Assembly (NCBI RefSeq): GCF_000406965.1
Contig: NZ_KE136364.1
Location: forward strand, 1-38,453
Origin: Enterococcus avium ATCC 14025
GTDB taxonomy: Bacteria; Bacillota; Bacilli; Lactobacillales; Enterococcaceae
Direction of reading: 5' to 3'
Length of the DNA stretch: 38,453 nt
The position numbers were made by a program, and so were the translations under genes. Below the pieces are notes generated by a model. That model saw nothing but the letters and a program-made list of their open reading frames with translations. It did not search any database and was not told the DNA's origin. Position 1 is the stretch's first letter. Every line of letters starts with the position of its first letter. Of the stretch, positions 25,673-32,940 are shown in pieces.

Positions 25673-27505
25673 ATGGAAGAGACAAGAAAAAAACGAGGTT
25701 GCGGATGTGGATGCCTGGGATGTCTGATTCCAGTATTGGTGATTATCTTTTTGTTCATCTTGGGAATGTACATCATGGGCGTAGACGATGAAGTCCTTTG
25801 TGAAGATAGACCTAATGCGGTGTCAATAGATATTGATAATGCTGGATCAGAAGAAAATGCAAAAGTCATTTATGATTTCTTGAGAACAGAATTGGGTGCA
25901 ACGAGTCAAGGGGCAGCAGGACCTATGGGATGTATGGATTTTGAAAGCGGCGGATTCAATCCAGCAATTGAAAATCCATCAAGCGGAGCTTTCGGTTTGG
26001 CGCAATGGTTAGGTTCTCGGAAAGAGGCGCTACGATCGTTTGCGGCAGAAAAAGGGAAAGAGATGTCGAACTTAGGAGTCCAGTTGGAATTTCTCAAAAA
26101 GGAACTAGAGAATCCATATTATGCCAAAGCGAAAGCTGCATTACAATTAACCGATGTTCACGAAGCACAGCACCAATGGTTGCTTTGGTTTGAAGGACTC
26201 AGCCAAGATTCTTCTCAATGGCATTCAGAAGAGCGAAATGCTAGGGCAGACAAATGGTTTGCGAAGTTTGGCAGCAGCGACCCCATTTCTGGGGCGGCTA
26301 TGGAAAATGCAGCAAAAGGTCAGTTAGAAAGTTTAGCAGCAGAATGTGCCTCTGCCAATAGCGGTGATGGCGGCGACATTCTTGAAGTGGCACGAGGACT
26401 ATTGGGTTACTTTAGTTATTCCCAAGAAAAACGAACTCAACTTGGGACGGTCGAGAATCCTGATAAAAATGGATTTGCGGATTGTTCCAGTTTTGTATGG
26501 TTTGTATTGACGAAGGCTGGATATAAAACGCCTCAAGTACCTTGGGCGACACCTTCCATGACAACGGATGCACGAGGAGCAAAACAATACCTTAAAGAAA
26601 TCCAAGAAAGTGAAGCGAAAGCAGGCGATATTATCGTGGTGAATCTGGGGACTGGGTTCGGAAATGACGGACATACCGCGATCCTAGCAGAAGATTATCA
26701 TGGTACGAGTACAAAGATCATTGAAATGGGCGGATACGGTGCCGAATCAGTACATGAAGGGCAAATCGATACGTCATTCGGGTATCTTTTAGCAGGTGAT
26801 ATTTGTTTCGCGAGGGCTGTTGGCGCACCAGCAGAGGGCAAAGGTCAAAAAGGTTCATTTAGTGCATTGAAGCAAATCAATCAGAACGCAGGGAAAGTTG
26901 CATATGGCGTCTACTATTTCGACGATAAAAAATATCTATCGAACAATAATAATGATCAAATGATTTCAGCCTCAGTCATTAAAGTATTCATTATGGAGTA
27001 TCTATATGACAAAGGCCGAACTGGTGAAACAGCAGGAGGTCAATCTGTTCAAAGTCTGATAGAGCAAATGATTACTGTTAGTGATAACAACGCCACGAAT
27101 ATGTTGATTGATCATGTTGACATGGAAACATTAAATAGCTACTTCACGGAGAAAGGCTATTCTGGTACGAAATTGCAGCGGAAAATGTTGACACAAGGCA
27201 GTGAAAATTACACCACACTTGAAGACACGATGAAATTTCTTAAGACTTTATACGGAAATCGTGAGAATCAAAAGTATTCCGCTATACTTGAAATTATGAA
27301 GCGCCAGCAAGTGAAGACAAAAATACCAAGTCAGTTAGATGTTCCTGTGGCAAATAAAACTGGAGAACTTGCGATGGTGGAAAACGATATAGGGATCGTT
27401 CTGAGTGATAAGCCTTATGCGATCGTTGTATTGACGAATGATGTTTCAAACTCTCAAGGTGTTCGAGCTGGTATTGGAGGCTTGGCAAAAGAAGCAAAAA
27501 AATAA
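25673..27505 (+). CDS. Three-domain conjugative wall hydrolase: lysozyme, NlpC/P60, beta-lactamase fold
   Basis: A 610-residue membrane-anchored wall enzyme. ATG 25673 (or GTG 25670) follows GGAGAGG; the TTG at 25655 overlaps that site. A Cys-rich GCGCGCLGC stretch (9-17) precedes the membrane helix (about 18-38). Then: phage-tail-lysozyme-like domain (about 60-200, Glu91 in ESGGF); NlpC/P60 endopeptidase (about 235-385, Cys271 in ADCSSF, His334 in DGHTAI); and a serine beta-lactamase/DD-peptidase fold (about 400-610) with Ser434-x-x-Lys437 (SVIK), Ser470-Asp471-Asn472 and Lys562-Thr563-Gly564. The first two domains match Tn916 Orf14 and cut the wall for the mating channel. I find no Glu166-type ExxLN omega loop, so the third domain looks like a DD-peptidase or a wall-binding relic, not a resistance enzyme. 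Confidence 0.88.
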   Translation: MEETRKKRGCGCGCLGCLIPVLVIIFLFILGMYIMGVDDEVLCEDRPNAVSIDIDNAGSEENAKVIYDFLRTELGATSQGAAGPMGCMDFESGGFNPAIENPSSGAFGLAQWLGSRKEALRSFAAEKGKEMSNLGVQLEFLKKELENPYYAKAKAALQLTDVHEAQHQWLLWFEGLSQDSSQWHSEERNARADKWFAKFGSSDPISGAAMENAAKGQLESLAAECASANSGDGGDILEVARGLLGYFSYSQEKRTQLGTVENPDKNGFADCSSFVWFVLTKAGYKTPQVPWATPSMTTDARGAKQYLKEIQESEAKAGDIIVVNLGTGFGNDGHTAILAEDYHGTSTKIIEMGGYGAESVHEGQIDTSFGYLLAGDICFARAVGAPAEGKGQKGSFSALKQINQNAGKVAYGVYYFDDKKYLSNNNNDQMISASVIKVFIMEYLYDKGRTGETAGGQSVQSLIEQMITVSDNNATNMLIDHVDMETLNSYFTEKGYSGTKLQRKMLTQGSENYTTLEDTMKFLKTLYGNRENQKYSAILEIMKRQQVKTKIPSQLDVPVANKTGELAMVENDIGIVLSDKPYAIVVLTNDVSNSQGVRAGIGGLAKEAKK

Positions 27506-27517
27506 GAAGGAGAAAAT

Positions 27518-28159
27518 ATGAGAAAAAAGATATTAATCAAACTGATTTTTGTGTTAGTTACTCTTGGTATAGGCTTCTGTAATGCTAAGCAGCAGCAAGA
27601 AACGATTTCTTTAAAAGAGTCGATTGCAGTTCTGAATAAGAAAAATAAAGACCTCGCAGATAAGGAAGAAGAGTTGCATCAGAAAAATGAGCGTTTAGAA
27701 AAACAGGCAGAAGACTCTTCTGAGTCATTGAAAAAAATTCAGAGGCAATGCATCAATTCGGGAGTAGATGTTGACTTAAACACTGATTTCATCAATATAG
27801 TTACCAAGTTGTTCGAGGCTAACTTGAATTTTACGCCTGAAAATTATGAGAATAGAAAACGGGAAGTATCTGGCTATTTATCAGATGAGCTAAAAAAAGA
27901 GTATTTCGGTCAAAATAGAGATACGTATCAAGATGCTAATGAGACTACTTCTAAATTGGAATCTCTAGAAATTTATTCTCAAGAGGTAAAAAACAATGAG
28001 TTGTTAGGGGTTACAATTGTTTATCATAGGAATAAACAAATCAACAAAGAGTGGGTTAACGGAATGAATATTTTCAAAATTAAGTATAATATCCAAACTA
28101 ATAAATTCACTGAAATAATCAACTTAGGTAATGGTTATTCCGGTAATATGACGAGCTGA
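27518..28159 (+). CDS. Membrane-anchored coiled-coil protein of unknown role
   Basis: A 213-residue protein; ATG 27518 follows AAGGAG. One N-terminal membrane or signal helix (about 6-23, ending GIGFCNA; the Cys context is a poor lipobox), then a coiled coil rich in Lys, Glu and Leu (about 27-75), then a globular domain (about 90-205) that may be NTF2-like. No family is recognised with certainty. It follows the hydrolase by 12 nt and is the last gene of the transfer operon here. A channel accessory or stalk role is inferred. Confidence 0.72.
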   Translation: MRKKILIKLIFVLVTLGIGFCNAKQQQETISLKESIAVLNKKNKDLADKEEELHQKNERLEKQAEDSSESLKKIQRQCINSGVDVDLNTDFINIVTKLFEANLNFTPENYENRKREVSGYLSDELKKEYFGQNRDTYQDANETTSKLESLEIYSQEVKNNELLGVTIVYHRNKQINKEWVNGMNIFKIKYNIQTNKFTEIINLGNGYSGNMTS

Positions 28160-28175
28160 TTGTTCAAGGTATCAT

Positions 28176-28203
28176 AATTGTCAATCTGTTTAGATTGACA
28201 ATT
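28176..28203 (+). terminator. Hairpin ending the transfer operon
   Basis: A 12-bp perfect stem AATTGTCAATCT / AGATTGACAATT with a GTTT loop. The T-run is poor, so the terminator assignment is moderate. Confidence 0.55.
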
Positions 28204-28205
28204 AA

Positions 28206-28247
28206 CCTTTGTGAATAAATCATTATATCAATGAAATTTCACAAAGG
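28206..28247. repeat. 10-bp perfect inverted repeat at the module boundary
   Basis: CCTTTGTGAA (28206-28215) and TTCACAAAGG (28238-28247) are separated by 22 nt. It lies between the last transfer gene and the convergent end of the regulator gene; it could act as a weak bidirectional terminator or mark an old junction. Confidence 0.5.
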
Positions 28248-28281
28248 TAATTATACTAGGCACGATTAAAATCACGACAAT

Positions 28282-29262
28282 CTATAAAGTGGTACCCTTT
28301 TCTATCAGTTTCGCAGCTACTACATTTTCGTGAGGGATGTACGTATCTAACGAATTCACAGCTATTTCTGCCATCAATGGAATATTTTGGTCTATTGATG
28401 TGATGGGGTAAATAGCGTTGTCAGATACTGGGGAATTATCATACCCGATTATTTCTAACTCTTCTGGTATTTTTATCCCTTTTCGTATGCAGTCTCTTTG
28501 AAGCATATTTGCAATATCATCGTTTGAGCAGAAAACACCCATTTTTTTATTTGGATATTTTTCAAGTAAATTATCTAGAACCACAGACATAGTAGTGGAT
28601 GCTTCTTCAGAATATGGGTCGGTCAGTTCTTCACGAATGATTGTTTCATGAAGCGCATCCTTCACTGAAAATTCAAATCCTACAATTCGTTTGAAGGAAG
28701 GCCAATCATCATAATATCCATTATTAATATGGATCAATACTTCACATCCGTCAGCCATCAATTTTTCCCCAGCAAGCTTGCCACCAGTATAATTATCGTT
28801 ATTGATTTGGCAAAAATCCCCACCAGCACGCTCAATTGAGATGATGGGAACATCTAATTTTTCAATGTTCTCTGAATCCAGAATATGACTTAATAAAATA
28901 ATCCCTTTTACACGGTAGGACTTTAACATGTCGATGACGTTTAGTTCTTCTTCTTTCGTATCTCTTGAGGTATAAACAATAAAACTGTAGTCTTTTTCTT
29001 CCCCAAATTGAATGAGCTGATTCAGCAATTCTGTGTAGAAGCTAAGGTGTAACTGAGGGAAAATGACGCCTACAAGATTAGATTTTCCTGTTACTAATAT
29101 TCTGGCAACGTTATCCTGACTATAATTTAATTCTTGAATCACTGCTTGTATTTTATCTTTTGTTTTTTGTGATAATAGCTCTGGTTTATTAAAATATCTT
29201 GAAACAGTAGTTAGGGAAACACCACTTTTTTCTGCGATCGCCTTTATTCCCACTTTGTCCAT
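28282..29262 (-). CDS. LacI-family transcriptional regulator of the fructan locus
   Basis: A 326-residue repressor-type protein transcribed away from the sugar operon. I choose ATG 29262 (protein starts MDKVGIKAIAEK): GAGAGG lies about 10 nt upstream and LacI proteins begin with this helix-turn-helix (IKAIAEKSGVSLTTVSRYFN, residues about 4-24). The hinge and a periplasmic-binding-like sugar domain follow (VGVIFPQLHLSFY..., NDNYTGG, GVFCSNDDIA, GYDNSPVS). It likely senses an imported saccharide or its phosphate and controls the divergent operon and itself; similar operators lie at both promoters. The frame stays open 14 codons upstream without a better ribosome site. Confidence 0.88.
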   Translation of the reverse strand: MDKVGIKAIAEKSGVSLTTVSRYFNKPELLSQKTKDKIQAVIQELNYSQDNVARILVTGKSNLVGVIFPQLHLSFYTELLNQLIQFGEEKDYSFIVYTSRDTKEEELNVIDMLKSYRVKGIILLSHILDSENIEKLDVPIISIERAGGDFCQINNDNYTGGKLAGEKLMADGCEVLIHINNGYYDDWPSFKRIVGFEFSVKDALHETIIREELTDPYSEEASTTMSVVLDNLLEKYPNKKMGVFCSNDDIANMLQRDCIRKGIKIPEELEIIGYDNSPVSDNAIYPITSIDQNIPLMAEIAVNSLDTYIPHENVVAAKLIEKGTTL

Positions 29263-29312
29263 ATTTGTGCAGCCTCTCTTTACCTGATGGTTTACGTAAC
29301 TCAAATGACTGT

Positions 29313-29337
29313 AACGCTTCGAGTGGAAGCGTTTGTA
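29313..29337. promoter_or_regulatory. Operator candidate 1 (LacI/CcpA type) in the regulator leader
   Basis: AACGCTTC and GAAGCGTT form an 8-bp inverted repeat around GAGTG (29313-29333). Overlapping it, TGGAAGCGTTTGTA (29324-29337) differs from the cre consensus TGNNANCGNTNNCA at one fixed position. It lies about 20-45 nt after the expected start of the regulator transcript, a roadblock position for autoregulation. Confidence 0.55.
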
Positions 29338-29363
29338 AATTACTGTCTAGTTATCATACGGCT

Positions 29364-29392
29364 ATCATACAATGTGGAACAGATAATTTCAA
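29364..29392 (-). promoter_or_regulatory. Sigma-A promoter of the regulator gene
   Basis: On the minus strand TTGAAA (29392-29387) and TATGAT (29369-29364) are spaced by 17 nt. This gives a leader of about 95 nt before ATG 29262. Confidence 0.65.
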
Positions 29393-29562
29393 GCAATTTA
29401 TGAAAATATTTTCATTAAAATGCGTCATTTGGATTTCAATATTAAAACACTTTTTTGGGATAAGAAAGAGTGTGCCATCGGGAACGGCCTTTTTCTAAAC
29501 TAAAATTCGTTCCTTCCTTTTTTATTTCTAATCCCATTTTGACGAATTAGAGAAAATATTCT

Positions 29563-29577
29563 TGAAAACGTTTGACA
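29563..29577. promoter_or_regulatory. Operator candidate 2 overlapping the operon -35 box
   Basis: TGAAAACGTTTGACA shares the TGRAARCGTTTG core with candidate 1 and overlaps the -35 hexamer of the sugar-operon promoter, so a bound LacI-family protein would block RNA polymerase. It departs from the cre consensus at the last two positions, so the local regulator is a better candidate than CcpA. Confidence 0.55.
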
Positions 29578-29600
29578 TTAATAATTTCATATTTTATACT
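29572..29600 (+). promoter_or_regulatory. Sigma-A promoter of the sugar operon
   Basis: TTGACA at 29572-29577 (perfect -35), a 17-nt A+T-rich spacer, and TATACT at 29595-29600. Transcription should start near 29607, giving a ~210-nt leader before the binding-protein gene. The rest of 29400-29562 holds no gene I can support. Confidence 0.8.
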
Positions 29601-29611
29601 TACGGCGTAGG

Positions 29612-29818
29612 GTGTTAGAAAGAGCTTACAAAAATGAAAAGGAGGTAGTGAATCAACTAAGATTAACTTGGTTCCTTTTTAACACTGTGTATAGATTTGT
29701 AATGAAAGCGGTTCATAAAAAAGCCGCCAAGATTAGGTTTGAATGTATTGCTGGAATAATTGATTGTCATTTGCATTTAATTCTTAAATGGTCGAAAAGA
29801 AAGGTAGTGGAAAAATGA
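29612..29818 (+). CDS. Possible leader ORF before the binding-protein gene
   Basis: A 68-codon frame from GTG 29612, starting just after the expected transcription start; an internal GTG at 29648 follows GGAGG, but only 2 nt away. It ends with TGA overlapping the next ATG (ATGA at 29815-29818), a common sign of translational coupling. The product is basic with a hydrophobic middle and resembles nothing I know. It could be a real small protein, a coupling leader, or the remains of a lost gene. Confidence 0.3.
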   Translation: MLERAYKNEKEVVNQLRLTWFLFNTVYRFVMKAVHKKAAKIRFECIAGIIDCHLHLILKWSKRKVVEK

Positions 29819-31116
29819 AAAAGAATAAAAAGAGATTTGGCGTGTTTGCTTTAGCGGCTTTGACACTGGTAAGCACAGTAGTACTTTCTGCTTGTGGAAA
29901 TGGTTCGGAAAGTAAAGAAGCAGGAAAGGACAAGACAATTACAGTCCTTGTAGAAAGTGGAAGTCCTGCTGAGAAGATCGCTAATAGTACTGCTGATGCT
30001 TTCAAAAAGGAAACAGGCTATAAGGTAGTGGTTGATTCAGTTCCTTACTCTGGAATGTATGACAAAGTTTCGACAGAAGTGAAATCAAAATCGGCGGCTC
30101 ATGATGTTGTTTGTCTGGACGTTCTCTGGTTATCCGCTTTTGAAAACGCATTAACACCACTTAATAAATCAGTGGATGATAAGATCACTTCTGATTTTCT
30201 TCCGACACTTGAAGAGGGTGGGACGTTGAATGATAAGCTGCTAGGACTTCCGATGTGGATTAATAGTAAAGTACTCATTTATAGAAAAGACCTCTTTGAA
30301 GATGAGAAAAATAAAACAGAATTCAATAAGAAATATGGTCACGATTTAAAAGTCCCTACTACTTGGGAAGAATACAAAGAATGTGCGGAATTCTTTACTA
30401 AAGATGATATGTATGGAACCGCCGTTTTCGGGATGGCATCTGGAGATACAGTTTGTAGTTTCCTTGATCAAGCATCACAGGCTGGAGCAAAACCGTTAGT
30501 TTTAGGTAAGAATAATGAAGTATTGGTTGATGAAAAACCTTATATTGATGCGTTGCAATATCTATGTGATCTCTATGAAAAAGGCTACGCACCTGAAGAA
30601 ACGCTATCTGTCGCATCTACTGAGGCTCAGGAAATGTTTAATAATGGAAAACTTGCGATGCAATTAAACTGGAGCCATCAATATCCGGCTGCTTATGAAC
30701 TGAATAAGAATAAAGTTGGTGTAGCACCAATGATTGGTGGTTCTGCTGGTGTAGCCGCTACAACAGGACCATGGTATCAATGTGTGATGAAAAATTCTGA
30801 GAATCAAGAGGCAGCAATCGAATATCTGAAATTTATGTATGACAATAACGAGAAATATATGACAGAAGGTTCATTGAAGATCGCAGGGAGAACGTCCGTA
30901 TATGAAAAGTATGAAACACAAGCAGGCGATGAGCATCTCGGAGCTGTATTAGAAACGTTAGATAATGAATACTCTCAAAATAGACCTGCTACTCCTTATT
31001 GGACAGAAATTGAAGAAGTGCTAGCTAAAGCTGTTCAGTCCGCGTTATCTGGAAAAGCTACTCCTAAAGATGCTCTTAAAGATGCGAAATCTGAAATTGA
31101 GACCATCATAGAGTAA
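29815..31116 (+). CDS. ABC sugar-binding lipoprotein
   Basis: A 433-residue extracytoplasmic solute-binding protein (family 1) that captures an oligosaccharide for import. ATG 29815 follows GAAAGGTAG; an in-frame ATG at 29788 is less well placed. Signal peptide with lipobox LSAC, lipid Cys27. The mature part shows the usual features: KTITVLVESGSP at the start, PMWINSKVLIYRKDLFE, TTWEEYKECAEFF, and the GKLAMQLNWSHQYP cleft region. It is the first large gene of the operon, followed by two permease genes. The substrate is inferred from the GH91 and GH32 genes to be a fructose-containing saccharide. Confidence 0.9.
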   Translation: MKKNKKRFGVFALAALTLVSTVVLSACGNGSESKEAGKDKTITVLVESGSPAEKIANSTADAFKKETGYKVVVDSVPYSGMYDKVSTEVKSKSAAHDVVCLDVLWLSAFENALTPLNKSVDDKITSDFLPTLEEGGTLNDKLLGLPMWINSKVLIYRKDLFEDEKNKTEFNKKYGHDLKVPTTWEEYKECAEFFTKDDMYGTAVFGMASGDTVCSFLDQASQAGAKPLVLGKNNEVLVDEKPYIDALQYLCDLYEKGYAPEETLSVASTEAQEMFNNGKLAMQLNWSHQYPAAYELNKNKVGVAPMIGGSAGVAATTGPWYQCVMKNSENQEAAIEYLKFMYDNNEKYMTEGSLKIAGRTSVYEKYETQAGDEHLGAVLETLDNEYSQNRPATPYWTEIEEVLAKAVQSALSGKATPKDALKDAKSEIETIIE

Positions 31117-31139
31117 GACAAGAACAAGGAGGAAAAACC

Positions 31140-32027
31140 ATGCAGTTGATATCCAGAAAAACCGTGCTTGCCTTCTTTTTACCAGGCGCATTATTTATGG
31201 GGATTTTTATGATTTACCCGATTTTCAAAATGGCTTTTGATAGTCTATATAGCTTTGATCCAAATGGTATGAAGGAGTTTGTTGGTTTTGACAATTATAT
31301 CAAAGCTTTTGGAAATGAGAGCTTTTTACAGCCGTTAAAAAATACACTTGTCTACATCTTTATTGCTGTTGTTGTCGAACTAATATTAGGAACGATCTTA
31401 GCGTTAGTTTTTGAAGAAAACTTTAAAGGAAACAAGGTCATCCGGTCACTCATTTTGACCCCGCTAATGATTGCACCGCTAGTGGCTGGTTTGATTTGGA
31501 AGTTAATGTTGAGCGCGCAGTTTGGCATTATCAATCAACTATTAGTAAATGTTGGTCTTCTTGAAAATTCGAACCAGATCCTTTGGCTTGCGGATGAGAA
31601 ATGGTCGTTATTGGCTTGTTGTTTTGCGGATATTTGGTTAACGACCCCGTTCATGATGCTGATGATTCTTGCCGGTCTTCAAGGACTTGATGGAAGCATG
31701 ATTGAAGCGGCTACGATTGATGGGGCAAATTGGTGGCAAAAAATTATTAAAATCAAACTACCAAATATTAAACCAGTATTATTAACCGCATTATCCATCC
31801 GAATTATTGATGCTGCAAGAACGTTTGATATTGTTTGGGCGATGACGCAGGGTGGGCCGAACAATTCATCAGAACTTATCAGTGTTGTCATCTATAAAAC
31901 GCTGACCAGATATAACAAAGTCGGGTATGCAAGTGCAATGGCATTAATACTTGTGGTAGTACTCGTTGTGTTCACTCTTGTGTTCATGCAAGGACTATGG
32001 AATCCGAAGAAAAAACAATCGGTGTAG
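31140..32027 (+). CDS. ABC sugar permease, MalF/UgpA-type
   Basis: A 295-residue inner-membrane subunit with about six helices. ATG 31140 follows AAGGAGG. The EAA loop that docks the ATPase reads EAATIDGANWWQKIIKIKLP (near residue 185-205). A FLPGALFMGIFMIYPI first helix and a GPNNSSELISVVIYK stretch are typical of the CUT1 class (oligosaccharide importers). It pairs with the permease that starts 14 nt after its stop. Confidence 0.92.
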   Translation: MQLISRKTVLAFFLPGALFMGIFMIYPIFKMAFDSLYSFDPNGMKEFVGFDNYIKAFGNESFLQPLKNTLVYIFIAVVVELILGTILALVFEENFKGNKVIRSLILTPLMIAPLVAGLIWKLMLSAQFGIINQLLVNVGLLENSNQILWLADEKWSLLACCFADIWLTTPFMMLMILAGLQGLDGSMIEAATIDGANWWQKIIKIKLPNIKPVLLTALSIRIIDAARTFDIVWAMTQGGPNNSSELISVVIYKTLTRYNKVGYASAMALILVVVLVVFTLVFMQGLWNPKKKQSV

Positions 32028-32040
32028 GAGGGGATAGCAA

Positions 32041-32871
32041 GTGGAGAAAAAAAGAAGTGTTCAAAGTAAATTACTGATAATTTTAGCGATTGTATGTGCT
32101 GTAGTCTGGCTGTTTCCCTATCTGTACTTGATTAGTTCATCCTTCAAGCCAGGTGCTGAGGTTGTTTCAATTCCTGCTAAATTTTTTCCAACAGTTCTAT
32201 CTGTGGAAAATTTCACTGGTTTATTCGAACGAATGCCAGCTTTTCACTACATTTTAAATAGTTTTTTAGTTGCTGTTTGCAGTACTTTGATTGCAGTAGT
32301 TTTAGGGGCGTTATCTTCTTATGCTATTCAACGTTCAGGAGCTAAGATTGCCACTTTTTTGATTATTGTCGTGTTGTGTTTAAAAATGATTCCGACATCG
32401 AGTATTGCTGTACCGATTTATGAGTTGATTACAAATCTTGGTTTGTATGATACGAGAGTTGCCTTAATTATTGTTTATGCAGCGATAAATATGCCTTTTG
32501 TTATGTGGGTCATGCTCGGTTTCTATGAAGGGATTCCAACGAGTATTGATGAAGCGGCTTGCATGGATGGAGCTTCAAGTCTCCAGACATTTATTCGAAT
32601 CATCTTGCCGATCTGTACACCAGGTTTGGCTACAGCCTTTGTATTTACGCTATTCCTATCTTGGAATGAATTTTTATTGTCGTTGTTATTAACTAGTACA
32701 GAGGCAAAAACATTTACGGTTGGATTATCCGAATTTTTATCAGCTTACAGTATGGACTTGGGTCCGATGTGTGCGGGAGCTCTAATTTTTAGTTTACCTG
32801 TAATGGTTTTATCAATCGTAGCACAGCGATTCATTGTTCAAGGAATAACCGCTGGTTCAGTTAAGAGCTAG
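32041..32871 (+). CDS. ABC sugar permease, MalG/UgpE-type
   Basis: A 276-residue second permease subunit, starting at GTG 32041 after GGAGGGG. Six helices are expected; the EAA loop reads EAACMDGASSLQTFIRIILP (near 177-197). CUT1 pairs take di- to higher oligosaccharides with a separate shared ATPase, here encoded at 34370. No defects are seen. Confidence 0.92.
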   Translation: MEKKRSVQSKLLIILAIVCAVVWLFPYLYLISSSFKPGAEVVSIPAKFFPTVLSVENFTGLFERMPAFHYILNSFLVAVCSTLIAVVLGALSSYAIQRSGAKIATFLIIVVLCLKMIPTSSIAVPIYELITNLGLYDTRVALIIVYAAINMPFVMWVMLGFYEGIPTSIDEAACMDGASSLQTFIRIILPICTPGLATAFVFTLFLSWNEFLLSLLLTSTEAKTFTVGLSEFLSAYSMDLGPMCAGALIFSLPVMVLSIVAQRFIVQGITAGSVKS

Positions 32872-32901
32872 TCAAAACAAAACGTATTCGAAGGAACAAA
32901 A

Positions 32902-32927
32902 GAGCGATTCTAATTAAAGAATCGCTC
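32902..32927 (+). promoter_or_regulatory. Intercistronic hairpin before the GH91 gene
   Basis: A 10-bp perfect stem GAGCGATTCT / AGAATCGCTC with AATTAA loop, not followed by a T-run but by the AGGAGGAG ribosome site of the next gene. It looks like an mRNA stabiliser or processing site, or partial attenuator, not a terminator. Confidence 0.55.
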
Positions 32928-32940
32928 ATCAGGAGGAGTA

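Noticed and set aside
25673-26820. Prophage lysin
   Set aside because: The lysozyme domain is phage-tail-like, but the membrane anchor, NlpC/P60 domain and place behind the EF1877-type gene fit a conjugative element; no phage structural genes are present.
26870-27505. Beta-lactamase resistance gene
   Set aside because: Motifs of the fold are present, but it is a domain of a wall hydrolase and I find no Glu166-type omega loop, so antibiotic hydrolysis is unlikely.
29265-29498. 77-codon plus-strand frame in the divergent intergenic region
   Set aside because: It overlaps the regulator's start and promoter and has no ribosome site.
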